A stretch of 64,000 nt of DNA from Circinella umbellata (lineage: Eukaryota > Mucoromycota > Mucoromycetes > Mucorales > Lichtheimiaceae), in contig JAIWNF010000002.1 in the NCBI GenBank assembly GCA_025093555.1, positions 1 through 64,000 on the forward strand. The letters run 5' to 3'. The translations under genes were made by a program, and so were the position numbers. Below are positions 34,958 to 48,500 of this stretch, piece by piece. The notes beneath the pieces were generated by a model, which saw only the letters and a program-made list of their open reading frames with translations, searched no databases and was not told the origin of the DNA. Position 1 is the stretch's first letter; every line of letters begins with the position of its first letter.

Positions 34958-37900
34958 CAACCTCAATACCACGCTTGATAATAACAATAAGACTAGAAAG
35001 AAGAAGAGGCAGTTCAACCGCTTTTCTTTATTCCTAAAGATTAATATTACTATTTTATTATAATACACACACACGCACACATGAACAAAGCCGCACAAAC
35101 CACCCCCATTATTATTTCAAATCAGCAACCATTATTCCCAGAAACGTACAACTTTTTATATGCCCCCTTTTCTGCCACCCTCATACTTTTGTTCTCTTCC
35201 CCCAACCACTTTTTTTTTTCTCGTATACAACTTTTCCCATACCCCATTTCAAAACCCATACTCACTCACTCATGCATACCTTTTATTTTTATTTCATGTT
35301 TTGTTGTTAATTAATTGTTTGTTTGATTCGACGTTATTCCCGTGAGGGAATATTTACGTTCTCTGAATACGCAAACACCTAGGAATACGGCTTGGGTTTT
35401 ATTATTATTATTTTTTATTTTATTCTTCTGTATACTTTGACACCTCTTCCTTTATATTCATCCGTTATCATTCATCTTTTGTAAAGCCTTTTTTTTTTCC
35501 TAGTATTTTTACTTCTTTCCCTACTCCCACCATTTTTTAAAATGTTCACTCTCTTTCTTTTTGTATGTATTTTCTTTAAATATATATCTATATATATTAT
35601 TCCCCCCATTTTTTTCCTTTCTTCTTATACATATACATATACATATACTATATTTTTTTTATATATATTACCATTACCATTACTATTATTATTATATATT
35701 AGCTGTATTTTTTTTTTTCGCTTTCTTCAAAAAACCCATTGCCGTTTGTAATAAATATATGGTGGTCCTCTTTTTTTTTTACTATATTATTATAAAAATA
35801 TACTTCCTAGATAACACATCAAGCAGTGACTAAAATTATAACATTATTTTTCTGTTTGAAACACGTACGTAGTACAAAAGGAGAAAAAAGAAGAGATGGG
35901 GGGTGGATATAATAATCATTTACGCATTCTTTGTTGTTGTTTATAGATATATCGAGCAACATATAATACTTTTTTCATAATCAATCAGTAACAATAACCA
36001 TAACTATCATGAAACAATCAATAATGAAAAAGGAAAGAGAAGCTTATGTAAACTACTAGCATCGCAAAAAAAAAACAGAATATATGCTGATAAAATGAAG
36101 TTGCTGTTAAAACAATGAAAATTAATCTTCTTCTTTTGCACGGCTCTTTCAACGGCCCGATCATAACGAGCAACTACATCATAATGAGCTGGTCAAAAAA
36201 AGTCACGTTGCCACAACCAGAATTATGATAAAACAAACCGCCATTATCCGTCAAGAATACAATAAACGTGGTCTTGTAGTTATATAAGCTTCTGATCACA
36301 TTACTTGGTAGATATCTAATGATGTGTTGTATTGGTACTATATTATTATTTCATAATGTCCCGTCATTATTTCCAAATTATCGGCAACTTATCCAAGAGT
36401 GTATTGCTATCTATACGCATATCTTTCGCTCTACGATTGGTTACCCGTAAAAGATTCACGCATCATTCACTATATTTTATTTTTATTACATGGGCCTCAT
36501 GATGCAATAGCATAAATAATAGTAATAGTAAAAAGCCGAACATAAAGCAATACATGTAGTAGAATAGGAGATAAAAAATGACTTTTTCTCATATATCTAC
36601 ACATTGATACTGGTCTCTTATGTTGTATCATACAGAGATTATTTTACTAAATAACAGCCTCTTATTTCATACGTAGTGTTAGCATAATGCGCTCATATAT
36701 TTATTTGATAGTGATACTACCCAAAAAACTCGGCATTAGATCCGTAATAGTTTTATAAATAATGCTATTAAAATGGGTTAGTATGTATCTTACATAAATG
36801 GACCCCATGAAAATGTTATCATTATTTTGTTCTACATTACACATGCATTATATTTCCCAAGCCAACAAGGGTAAAGAAATCGGGATTTTACAACTAGTAT
36901 CGGGTCATTTTTTCCCAACATGAAAAAAGGAAGAAGAATCCACTTGTATTACATATTTCCAAAAATAAAAAGTTATGAATCCTTTTACTGATCAGCATAC
37001 TTCCTTGTTGTCAAAATGTTACAAAATACTTCTTATTTTTTTTTTATCTCTACCCTTTTGATGAACCTTTATTATTGGGTTGTATATTAAACAAAAAGAA
37101 AATGCACGACATCTAGATTGACTAGAGGATAGTAAGTTTTTATCATATATTAAGGTTAGAAGTCAACAATAGCTTATAGTAGTAGAACTTACTATCTAAA
37201 TATTTCTAATAACTTTACAAATAAAACCTTTTTGTTTTTCTTCTATCCCATGACATATTATTTATGTAAATAATAAGCGACAAAATTAACTCTGCTCTTT
37301 TTTATTTTGTTTGTTTGTGATTTTTATTATTTTTCTCATCTCTCCTTTCAAACAGCAAAATATTTGTTTATATGTGTAAAGAATATACTAAAAAAACACA
37401 TAAAAGGAACAGCAAGAAAAAGCGAAGGGAAATAAGAAGAAACTTGGTACTGTTTTATAAAAGTTGGCTCAATGCAGGAACAAATCTTATTGTTTCATAT
37501 TATTCTGTAAATACTATAGTAATTATATTTAATATCAAGTGAGACAGACGTAATTTTAATAATATTATACTTGGTAACTTGTCAATCGATTAGATTACCT
37601 ATCGCTATTGTAAATATATAGTGGATGCATGGAAACACTTTACTAGTATTCTGCATTTATGCGCGAGCATGCGAAAATTATATGTATCACAAAAATGGTT
37701 TCTGTACCTTGGTTTTGGTTTATGCGGATTTATATGTAATTATAGTTTGTTAGATGTGATGTATGTTTTTAGAAACATGGTGACACTCATCCAATAAATG
37801 TAAGTATGGTTTAGTATATGTTATTAGGTTTACATTGTGGTAACCACACTAAATCCTAATAGTCATATAGTTTTTCTTCTAGTTAATAATGTAAACAGAG

Positions 37901-38439
37901 AAAGCATCTTATAAATAGGAAAGAAAACTATGTTTTGATTAGTATTTATAACAGCGATGATAGCTGACGTTCCATCGCTAAAGAGTGGAAAGGAAAACTA
38001 TAGTTAGCACAAGATACTCTATATTAAAGTTATTATATACATATTGGACAGAAGACCAAATATATATGTCTATCATTTATAGATAAAAAATGCTTGTTAA
38101 TTATGTAGGGTCAATATAAACACAAGCTCAGAAGTAAAGTAAAATGTAGTAATATAGGCTAGTTTGATGACGTAAAGATGCACATCATCAAAAAATAGAC
38201 AGAATTTATCAAAATATAATGCCAATGTTTTCTTATATTCCCTCATTATCTCATAGTACGCGTACATAATAGCTAGTTTCAATAAAAAAAGCGAGAAACG
38301 TACCTAGTATGCAATTGCTACTCAATATAATAAGTTTGCAATTTCACAACATCATTTGGCTGCAATCAATCGATTACATAGTGAAAATAAATATAAATAA
38401 TGTTTTAGTTATGAGCTTCTAACCGACTAATGCATTATG
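34958..38439. other. bHLH 3' region and gene desert
   Basis: Pyrimidine-rich 3' flank with CA, TATACA and ATT simple runs to about 35820, then plain AT-rich DNA. No gene, RNA or repeat that I can support. Confidence 0.4.
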
Positions 38440-38660
38440 GCCCGATGTCTAAGGGAGGGAAAGGATCAGGTGGGTAAAGAAAATTATACAGGAATTTTAT
38501 AATGATTGGCGGGGTCCTTTTTTCATGCTGGCGTTTGGGGGGTTCTTTTGATTGGCGGTGTGTATTTTGTGATCGGCAGGAGGTGATAATTAACAACGGC
38601 GGTGTAATTTAATTCTTGACAGAATCACATATTTTGCAATGGCAGGTGTGAATTGTAACA
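38440..38660. repeat. G-rich degenerate repeat island
   Basis: GATTGGCGGGGTC, GCTGGCGTTTGGGG, GATTGGCGGTGTG, GATCGGCAGGAGG, CAACGGCGGTGTA and CAATGGCAGGTGTG recur at roughly 30-40 bp intervals. This stands out in composition from the AT-rich surroundings. Origin unknown. Confidence 0.45.
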
Positions 38661-39738
38661 ACAACTTTGATGTCTATAGTAATAGCAAATATTGATAACA
38701 TGATGCAGAACAGCAGTTAAAAACATACAAAGTGAAAATCCATATACGTGTAAATCCATATACATATAATGATCAAAGTTATTGTATGAAACAAAAAAAA
38801 ATCCATTTCGTCACCCAAGTTGGTTTAATGTGAAAATCTACGCTTAGAATTTTAAAGTTTATTGGCTTGAGATGAGCAGCTGTGTTATTTTAAGATTTTT
38901 TCGCTTCGGTCTCGTCTGAAAGGGAATGATGAAAAGTAAAAACCCCTATTTGCGAAACAGGACAAAATGAAGTCTATGATACAATTTTTTTTTTCGAATT
39001 ATTTGCTCCAAACATGAATAATTTTGTTTCAATGAAAGAGAAATTTTACGATAGATATTTTGCGTTAAGGCATCCGTGTCGTTGTTTGCGCTTTTCCTAT
39101 AATATCAACTCTTATTTCATGGAAAATTTATCTGTAAAAGAAATATCGTCTTCTTGTTAATAGGATAAACATTCAAGCAGCTTACTTTGTATTGAGCTAC
39201 TATAACAAAAGAAAAGGTGTTATATGTCAGAAAGAATTTATATGTAACGTAAAATAGGTTGGCATTAGATAGATACTATAATTATTACCTTGGTAAACAA
39301 TTTGAACCAACGGTTACATACATACAATTATATAAACCGCGCTCTTCTGTTTGTTGTCAATTCTACTAATAGATTGAATGAATATTTGTATTTCATTCTT
39401 CCTCTTGACAATAGTATATATAACCAGTGGCAGTAATTGAACAGCCCAATCTCCTCCATGACCTATATATGTAGTGATGATAGCGATAGCATTATGACTA
39501 TAAATTATTATAGCTACATGCATAGTAATAACAATAGAACCAAAAAGAGTTTCACAATGTTTGAATTACTGAATCGTGTGTTTAGTATTCTTTTATATTA
39601 CAATAAAAAATGCTTTTCTGGACGTCGAATAGTATAGGAAATGAAAAATACTAAAAAGAATGTTTGTAGTAATAAAAGAAAAGGGCTGAAGAAATATATC
39701 CAATAATTATAATTATAATTATAATAATAATAAGAGTA
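38661..39738. other. AT-rich spacer, no gene seen
   Basis: Only short frames of low-complexity composition; nothing supported. Confidence 0.4.
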
Positions 39739-40892
39739 GTTCTACCTGTGGAATTTTTTTCTCGCGGGTTTTCTATTGTAGTGGTATCACACCAACAGCC
39801 ATATCCAATCTTCTTGTGACAGGGTCAGGTAAGTATAGTTCGAAGTACTGTACCAGCAGTTATGCTGCCCAAGAAAACATTATTATACGATTTACCCATT
39901 TTTGTTGATTAGTGTCGTATTGTTTAATGCTCCCGAATTATATAAAATTTGCTACAAATTCCCATATAAGATGAAGTTTGGTGATATACATTCAAAAATA
40001 GATGGTGTGAATAGTAACATACTCTGTTTTTATACAGTACATTGCAACTCTGTTGAACATCAAAATGGATAATTATTGACTCGCTTTGAACCCTTGGCCT
40101 CAGACGAAAAGCTCTTTATACATAATTTGCTTATTAAAATGAAATTACAAATGGATATAATCGACTTATTGGATTATATGATTTTGACTTGGAACATTAC
40201 ATTATAAAAGATATGTAAAATATTAAGTTAAATCGAAAAGCTAATGGTTTATGCTGATGGGAAATCTGTGTAGTCATGAAGATCATTTCTACAAAAAAAA
40301 ATCGCACCAATAAAGCCATTTTAATCAAATATTCCAGAAGTATTATCTTTTTTTTTTTGTAGATAATATTCGAGCAAGTTGGTGCTAATGACCCGTCATA
40401 ATCAATACATTTTTATATTATGTACTAAAGTAGACAAACTTTTACATTATCAAATAAACTGTTAGCAATGCCATTCAGGAATGAAAAAAAAATCGCACAG
40501 TTTCTTCTCATATTTTACGGTCAGACAAAAAATCGCACGGATAAGCGCTTGTATTTTCTTTAAAACAATAAAGAATCGCACCAATACCTAAAGCTGCTTT
40601 AATCAAACAATTCAAGAGTATTATCTCTCTTTTTTTGTGAGTAATATCCGAACACGTCGGTACTAACAACAAGTAATAATCAACACATCTTTATATAATA
40701 TATTTTAGTATAATGGTTTTAATAGTGTAAAATCAATTAAAGCCAATATTATTCTTAAGAAGCTATTATATAAAGAAAGGAACAAACAGCACAGCCCCCC
40801 CCCCCCGATGAAGTTGGCGCTGTGCCACTACAATCGAAAACCCACGAGAAAAAAAATCGCACCGCTAAGAGAAAAAATCGCACAGGTAGAAC
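39739..40892. mobile_element. 1154-bp non-autonomous TIR element
   Basis: The left end GTTCTACCTGTGGAATTTTT matches the reverse complement of the right end (GTTCTACCTGTGCGATTTTT from 40892). The similarity continues for about 60-90 bp through GCGGGTTTTCTATTGTAGTGG versus CGTGGGTTTTCGATTGTAGTGG. TA flanks both ends (39737-39738, 40893-40894), suggesting a TA target site. The interior has no transposase. It holds several AAAAAATCGCAC motifs and two ~150-bp related blocks (about 40290-40440 and 40560-40735). It directly abuts the end of the minus-oriented arm of the 2 kb inverted repeat. The outermost TIR base is uncertain by one or two positions. Confidence 0.75.
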
Positions 40893-40914
40893 TACCATTA
40901 TTTCTTCAATAGAG

Positions 40915-43300
40915 GCGGCATTTTCAGTTTTTAAGGGAATAATTTTTCAACAGTAGCTTCTGAAAAAGACTCAATCCTACTTTTGCAATTTATTAAAAAG
41001 GTCATCCGTATGCTCGTAGTTCCCGAGAAAGTTGCTTATTGCTTTACTGCCTGTTATATATTCTACGCGGTTTTTGGAATACTCAATTATTTTGTTGTGC
41101 TCTTGCATTTGTAGAATAGTTGATTTTACTTTACCGATGGGAGTAACTGCATAATGGATTGCGACAGCGGCTCTTTGTCATGCAAACTTAACAATTTAGC
41201 TGTTGCTGTTTACAGAAAAGGTTATTATTTTGCTTAACTATTTACTTTAATTGGGTTGTATATGTATGTGTACCGCTGTAAAGCCAGAAAGAAAAAGAAA
41301 ACTTTTTTTGTATATTCAATTCAAATATTACATTTCCCTAGATACTATTTGCACATGCTTCTGTTAACCCTATCATTGGGAATCTTATCAACTAAATTTG
41401 GCAGATCATTATGCCATGGTAACCAGTAATTGAATTTAATATATTTAGGCTTTGAATTATTATAAAGAGACGACAATTTATTTATATTATCAATAATAAA
41501 ATAAAAATACAGAAAGAAACCATTCTAAGCAAAAACCCAATGGTCTACAAACACATTATAATTAAATATTTGTTATAAAAACTGCAATGCTCTTGGCCGC
41601 AGCTTTTTTTTTCGCAAAAAAAAAAGCTACGTGGACAGGCCCTACCACATGGAGGTGGCATTGCGTCAGGACCCGACCTCCCCAGTTGATAACTGGATCA
41701 TCGGCCCCTTTTCTATCCGAAGATAGTAAAGAGTAAAAACACACTCACCTTTCACTCATCTTTCAAACACACTCGCCTTTCAAACACACTCGCCTTTCAA
41801 ACGCACTCACATTTCAAACACACACACCTTTCGAACACACACACCTTTCAAACACACACACACCTTTCAAACACGCACACCTTTCAAACGCACTCGCCTT
41901 TTAAACACACTCACCTTTTAAACACACTCACCTTTTAAACACACTCGCCTTTCAAACGCACACACCTTTCAAACGCACACACCTTTCAAACGCACACACC
42001 TTTCAAACGCACACACCTTTCAAACACACTCGCCTTTCAAACGCACTCGCCTTTCACACACACGCACACACACACACACGCACACACACACACACGCACA
42101 CACACACACACGCACACACACACACACACACACACCTTTCAAGGAAATGACGCGACACGACAACCTCCTTTAAAAAAGAATAAAAAAATAAGAATAAGAA
42201 TAAGCTCGTCAAAAGTAGTAACATGTATAATAAAATCATAAAAAAGAAAAACAATAGATAGAGGGAAAAAATGTACTTGCTTGTTGCGGGTGTAAGGAAA
42301 AAGAAAACAAAAGAAAAGAACAGAAAAAAAAAGCTTCGAAAAAGACCCTTTTCATGCTTTTTTTTTTGAGCCCGAAACAATGGTAACATCCTTTATCATG
42401 TATCAATGCCTTTGTATAGCTGACTTTTTTTTTAATATATATGATGCAGACAAGTAAAAACAAAGTGAAGAAGAAAAAAAGAGAATAATAGCTTTAGCGA
42501 TCTTGCCATGGTGACACACACACATGCTATTTTTTACTTTGCATAAAGACACGCTTACCTCACATTATCTGGGGATCTGGACCTTTAGTCGCGCAGGACA
42601 ATAAAGTGAATGTGCGTTCTTTTTTTTAAAACAGGTCTCTTTTACAATAGAAAATGTTCCTCTATAATCGAATAACTGATTATTATAATAAACATTGTTT
42701 TCAAATCTACCCCCCCCTTTTTTTTGCACGCGTTTATCTTTGAATGTTTTGCTGGTCCTCTAAAAAAAACATATGTACCTTTTCATCTTGTTGCTATAAA
42801 AAAAAATACACTGTTAAAGTGACTTTGTTTCAAAACAGTTTGTATAGTTTGTTGGTGGATTCAGTGAGACGCGACATAGTTAAAATAACGAGTACGTAAA
42901 GTTAAAAGTAAAAATATACTCTACTGGGTTATATATAATTGTATTGAAGAAAAATTCATTATGTTTAAAGGGTATGAAACAATATACTCGGCATTATTCC
43001 TACTGGTGGCAATTATAGAGTGTTTTATAATTATTGCTTTTATATCATAGAGTGAACGGCTTTGTTTCTACCTTTTATTTTTCTTTTTATTATAAAGATA
43101 GTTCTATCCAATGGATTAAAAGATAAAGTTAATCAATTCATTCTTATGTAATATCTTGTTTGACTTTTGGATACGGACACTCAGTCTACCATGAATTCCA
43201 TCAATAGTCTAGTATCAGCCTAAACTAAACAGCAATATCATAACGTATGCATAAAGTGTATAAAATCAATATTCATTTCTTTATTGAAATATGTAATAAT
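40915..43300 (-). repeat. inverted-repeat arm, minus-oriented copy
   Basis: This is the reverse complement of the arm at 2570-4755. Near-identical core segments include 42840-43030 (matching about 2860-3050), 41626-41726 (matching 3950-4040) and 43090-43180. Divergence rises towards both ends, as for 41000-41410 against 4250-4755. The copy carries a longer minisatellite and CA tract. It is bounded on its 40.9 kb side by the TIR element at 39739-40892. No coding capacity was recognised. Confidence 0.75.
41746..42134 (-). repeat. CA runs plus 17-bp minisatellite (long allele)
   Basis: About nineteen units of the form AAACACACTCGCCTTTC with variants (AAACGCACACACCTTTC, AAACACACTCACCTTTT), followed at 42055-42134 by CA runs regularly interrupted with CG. 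It corresponds to the shorter array at 3728-3930. Local homogenisation is visible, as the GCACACACC variant occurs in a run of four adjacent units. Confidence 0.88.
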
Positions 43301-44769
43301 ATAGTAATATAATTGCTCAAATTTTATACTGCTACGTAACAGTCAGTCAAAAGCAAACAAGAAATTTCCATGTTTTGAGTATCCAGAAACATATCACGAT
43401 AATAACACAATGGACGATCAGTCTCTATTTCGTACAGACCAATTGACTGGTGTTGTAATGTCTATAAGATAAAAAAATAGTAAATCATGGCAACACATTT
43501 ATTATATAGAGCATTTATACACTAAAAGGATCAGCTTAATAATGGGTGAGATACGTATAGTACGTTTCTTGTATTTATTCTGGTTTGGCACACCTTCGCT
43601 CGTAATTCAACTTGTAATCTTCTACAGCAACAATGTAACGATATATGAACCCCAAAAGGAGATAATAAGTCATAATATATTCAAAGAAAAAATAGGGTTT
43701 ATGTATAATGTATGAATTTCAAAAAGTGTTTTCCAGCTTACTATCTTCCATAAATAAACTATGCGGAACAAAAAGCAAATAAACTACTAAACGGACCTCT
43801 ACTCTTATTACAGGTTATATCCAGGCAATATCCAGGCAATATCCAGGCATAAAAGTATCCTTGATAGATGAAGTAATTTTATACCACTGGTTAGTCATAG
43901 ACTTATTTAAAAGCGCTATAAAACCTGCAAGCCTATCTTTTTATTGAAAGGTTAATATACTAAATAAACCACTTTTACAATGAACCAAAATACTCTTGTA
44001 TATTAGAAGTAGATATAATACATAAAAAAACTAGAATGCGTACATTCAGTAGTTTAATTACTTATAAGGAAACTACTCAGGGGCTTATATTGTTGTAATA
44101 GAGTTGAACGTGAATGTGTACTGTATATTGATATTATTATTATTGATATACGTATAAGAATATTACATACAGTTATCATAACGTAAATATATACCAAATA
44201 ACTGAGTTTTCAGAAATTTATGTAAAGGAAAAAAAGGCTCAACTGATGCGGTAGGACCACAACATTATTTTGGTGAAATTCATTTTTTTATGGTATGTAC
44301 ATAGATAAGCAAGAACAAGATGCAAGAAAAATATTAGTACCGATTTATGTATACGAGAACCATTCATCGACTCTAACTATGGCTATGTATACATTATATC
44401 AATTTCCTTAAATTATTTATTTATTATTATCATGAATTGCTTAATAGTTTTTGTGGCATGCTGTCTTATGGTACTCGATCTTACTTTATTTGGCTAAGAA
44501 TAAAATCTTACTACCCTATGGTAATGGCTATGATCCATGATACTGTTAAAAATATATTTACTTAAAAATCTGAGTAGAAAACAAGTTGTACACTCTCTAA
44601 TATATATGTATATTATGTCATATATATATAACACTGGATGTAGTGTAGCAAGCTATAACTTCCTTTACTATTGTTGGAGATTGTTAGCATAAAAATCCTT
44701 GACCAACTTCAAGAATTACTGGCCACTACTTGATAAGACTTGAAAAGTTCCTAACCATAGGACAACTCG
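43301..44769. other. spacer with one coding-like relic
   Basis: At about 43313-43472 the plus strand has a roughly 50-codon open stretch with protein-like content (KFPCFEYPETYHDNNTMDDQ, then SLFRTDQLTGVVMSIR, then TAA). It is probably a relic and unrecognised. A short ATATCCAGGCA tandem repeat lies at 43817-43849. The rest is AT-rich with nothing supported. Confidence 0.3.
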
Positions 44770-45045
44770 TTTTCGTTTTATTCCTGAATAATGCCCGAAC
44801 CCAACTCATTTTCATTTAATGTTTGAATAGTGCCTGAAAAATGTCTGAATAACGCTTTAAATTTAGTGCTTGAGTAATACCTTAATAATGCATGAATAGT
44901 GTTTTAAATTTACTGCTTGGATAATGCTTGAATACTGCTTTAAAATGGTGCCTGGATAAAGTACATGCTTTATATACATCAAGCGTAATTCAGGAATTAT
45001 TCTAAAGCATTATTCAAGGACTATCCAAACATTCAGGTATTATTT
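44770..45045. repeat. degenerate GCTTGAATAATGC-type repeat with inverted end
   Basis: Variants of CCTGAATAATGC / GCTTGAATAATGC / GCATGAATAGTG occur about ten times from 44791 to 44960, interspersed with GCTTTAAATTTAGTG blocks at a ~55-60 bp higher period. At 44985-45040 related motifs appear in the opposite orientation (GCATTATTCAAGGAC, ATTCAGGTATTATT). An old tandem array with an inverted terminal segment; identity unknown. Confidence 0.55.
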
Positions 45046-47281
45046 TTTATGTTGTGTGATCTACATTTGTGTAAATTTTTCCTGGAAATATCTGGCGCCG
45101 GTGATTCGATATGGTAACTTTTTTCCGGTAAAAACGTGTACAGAAAATAATAATAATCTAAAAATGCATTGCTGAGCACTGAGTAACTCATAGTTGTATA
45201 TGCTGCGGAATACTTGTAGCTAAAATTAAACTGGTTAAATATCGTACCACTGAAAGAAGAAGCTGGTGACATACGGTACTAATTTTATCTTGTTCTACTA
45301 CTGCAAATTATTTTATTATTTAAAGCAAATTGGCATTTAGTGCTGTCGAGCTTAGCGAATTAGTTTTGATAAAGGGTGAAGTGTAAGGATTCCTAATCTG
45401 ACCAGCGTAAGATAAATTGATAAGTCATTATATCTTTCAACAGTTTTTTTTGGTTCACGCAGCATCGTGTAATTTATTGTAAATTAAAAATTATAAAAAT
45501 GAAAAGCTGAATAATGGAAAGTAGGTTAATTGTTATCATGATGTAAAGGAGTGAAGTTCTGATATGTATCAAAATATTGCATTTTACTAAGCATAATAGT
45601 TATAATGATTGTCATTAATTACTATTAACATAAGCAGGATACCTGTTGAACTGTCCATTGGAGAATATTATAGACAACCAAAATAGCGTACAAATGAACT
45701 TACATAGATAGAGTGTTAGATTGAATAGCTTTACATTGGCCTACACAAGACGATCGGTTCTCAAAGTAGTTAATGGATATCATGATTATGTTACAAAATT
45801 TTTCTTAATGGTTGGCAGGTCTCTTTTTTTTTTTTTGGGGGGGGGGGAAGAGGGAAACAAAGGATTTTCAGTTTAGCCGCATATTTTTACTGTGGTTCGC
45901 AGGGAGTAAAATTTCTAATGGGGATTGTATTCAGAGCACTGCTACTAATTTCTTTAAGGCTACTTATAATTATCAAGCTAATATTGGTATAGCTAAGAAT
46001 AGACCCGAGCACAATTTTCGCATGATTGATAAAAATTTTTACTCTGAAAACATCAAATGAGAGTATCATAATTTATTACGCTTCACAGCTATTTGTTTTC
46101 TATAGTAAATAAGCATCTTTGTATTGTCCATAGTTATACTCATGGACTAATGTAATTTGAATTCTTTTTCGCCTCTTCTCTTTTATATCTATTGCTTTTA
46201 AATTGTCTGATGTTATATATTTTCCTACTCATTACTTTTTTTACTACGTCCCATCTAAACTGGGACAGAAACTGAGACTTTACATGTGTAGACAAATTGT
46301 GCCTCTATAAAGGCTCTACTATTTATGATATACAAACAATATAAAAACAATTCCTTCCTGCCAAACATATATTATATATATCCACCGGCTGCTCTCCCAA
46401 CACTAACGTCTAAGAAAAAGGTATCGTCATCAATCAGGAAAAATCCTGCTATTAGAAAGGCTTTGAACTTTCTGGTTCTGGTTATTGCTTAAATATTCTT
46501 GTCTCCAAATGTTCTATTTTAATTTTTTTAAAAGTAACATCGTGTACTTTTTCTGCTTAGTTTTTTTTTTCGTACTAGTATTAGAAGGCCTCTAAATTTA
46601 TAATGATAAACGTGTTCTTCTTATCTTAGTAGTGTTATTTATAAAATAAAGAAAAGTGAGTTTTCAGAGCTACTGATATAACAGAGAATAAAAGGCTTCC
46701 AGTGGTATTACTATGAATCATTTTATAGTAAATGTAGTGCATGTGATTAAACACTATCAGCGAATCCTTTATAATTTTTCACAGTTGCTGTTATAGTCAG
46801 TTTTCAACATTATAATCTTTGGTAAAAAAAAATCGTCTAAGTGGTGCCACATAAGTTTACCCATATTTATATCGAAGGGCCACCAATCAGTGCTTCACAA
46901 CCGTCATGGTACTGTAGAACGTGGTAAAGTGAAGTAACCTGGTGATCTGATAAAGTCTATTTACCAATAGAAATACTTGTTGGAAAAAAAGGGAATTTTT
47001 TCATTACATAATTATTTCGCCATATTAAACTCTTACTATCACGATATTTTTAATAATCAAATACAGAAAAAAAAGGCAAAGGCTAAGATAAGAATAGAAG
47101 AAGCTTTAATGATATGGACATACAGAAGGGATGTGGAGAATAGTAGACTGTGAGAAAAGAGAGCGGCATTATTCCAATAACTTTCAATTTTCATAGTCAC
47201 GCTATTTGGATGGATAGTTCTATTAAGCTATACGAGTTTCTTTACCCGAACGATTAGATATATTTTTTGATCGATCCCGCA
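45046..47281. other. AT-rich spacer, no gene seen
   Basis: A T-run/G-run junction lies at about 45822-45848. Coding-like but broken stretches occur at 45272-45033 (minus) and 45812-46060 (plus), neither with a recognisable family. The last ~300 bp presumably hold the promoter of the RWD-protein gene. Confidence 0.35.
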
Positions 47282-48500
47282 ATGACAGGTAAAAAAGAAA
47301 AGTATAAAGACGTTTATCTTTTCCCAGCAGCTACAATGATTCATTATTATTAAACAGAATAAATGGTTTTTTTTTTCTTTTTAGATTATTTGGAAGAACA
47401 ACAAAATGAATTAGAAGCTCTTCAATCTATATATCCCGAGGAATTTGAAGGTAAGCAATAGTCTCAGGGACTAGCTTGCTAACAATCTTTCTAAAACGTT
47501 CTGCTAGACATTGTTCATATTAAATATAATATTATATTATAGAAATCAGTGATAATGAATTTAGAATTGCTATTTTCCCTGACGACCAAGATGAAGACCA
47601 GTCATGTATGTGTTTTATTTTTTTGGCATCTAGTTTTTTGTTATGGTCATTATATAAATGTAAGCTAACTGAAAATAAATAAATATTATAAATGATAATA
47701 TAGGTGCACTATCGTTGTGGGTCAAATATACCCCTACGTATCCCGATGAATTACCAGAATATAGCGTAGATGTAGTCGAAGGAAGGCTGACAGATGCACA
47801 AAAAGAAAGAGTGATGGATGCACTAAAAAATGGGGTAAAATATTTGGATTATTATTGGGAGAGATTTGTTTGCTTTGTTAACAAATATTCATTTATGTAT
47901 ATGTATATAATAGGCTGAAGAATCATTGGGTATGGTCATGATTTTTACAATGGCCTCACTTGCCAAGGAAGAATTAAATCAAATTCTCGAGGATTCACAA
48001 CGATCACGGGAGGAAGCAGATATAGAACGTCGTCGTAAAGAAGAAGAAATCGAAAACGCTCGATTCCGCGGCACCAAGTTGACGTGGGAACGGTTCCAAG
48101 AATGGAGAGCCAAGTTTGAGAAGGAATTAGCTGATCAAGAGAGTGAAGAAAAGAAGGCACGTGCCAAAGAGCTCAAAAACAAATTAACAGGTAAGAAGGA
48201 AAAAAAAGGATCAAATGATATTATTATTGCTAGGGAGATAAGAGAGGGAGAGAGGAGAAGAATTTTTGTTTCTTTTTTTATGCATAATCTGATGTTGGAT
48301 CTTTTTCTATTTTCAAAATTCTAAAAGGTCGACAATTATTTGAACAAGATAAGACATTGGCATTATCAGATACAAAATATATGGACGAAGGAGATGTATC
48401 TGTGGATGCATCACAATATGAAAAGGAAGAACGAGCACAATCCAATGATGATGAAAATGACGAAAATGCAGTATGGCGTCAATTTGGTTCAGACGATTAA
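47282..48500 (+). CDS. RWD-domain protein (RWDD1/Gir2 family)
   Basis: Members bind DRG/Rbg GTPases and, through the RWD domain, Gcn1 in the translation-stress pathway; that role is family knowledge. Six exons (47282-47288, 47385-47450, 47543-47605, 47704-47834, 47914-48190, 48328-48500) join in frame to 238 aa, close to human RWDD1. The first exon is only 7 nt (Met-Thr plus one base). The RWD domain occupies about residues 2-115: DYLEEQQNELEALQSIYPEE, then the hallmark YPDELPEYSV (Y-P-x-x-x-P), then an acidic/charged helix DSQRSREEADIERRRKEEE. A DFRP-like segment GTKLTWERFQEWRAKFEKEL and an acidic C-terminus ending AVWRQFGSDD follow. All introns are GT-AG. Confidence 0.95.
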
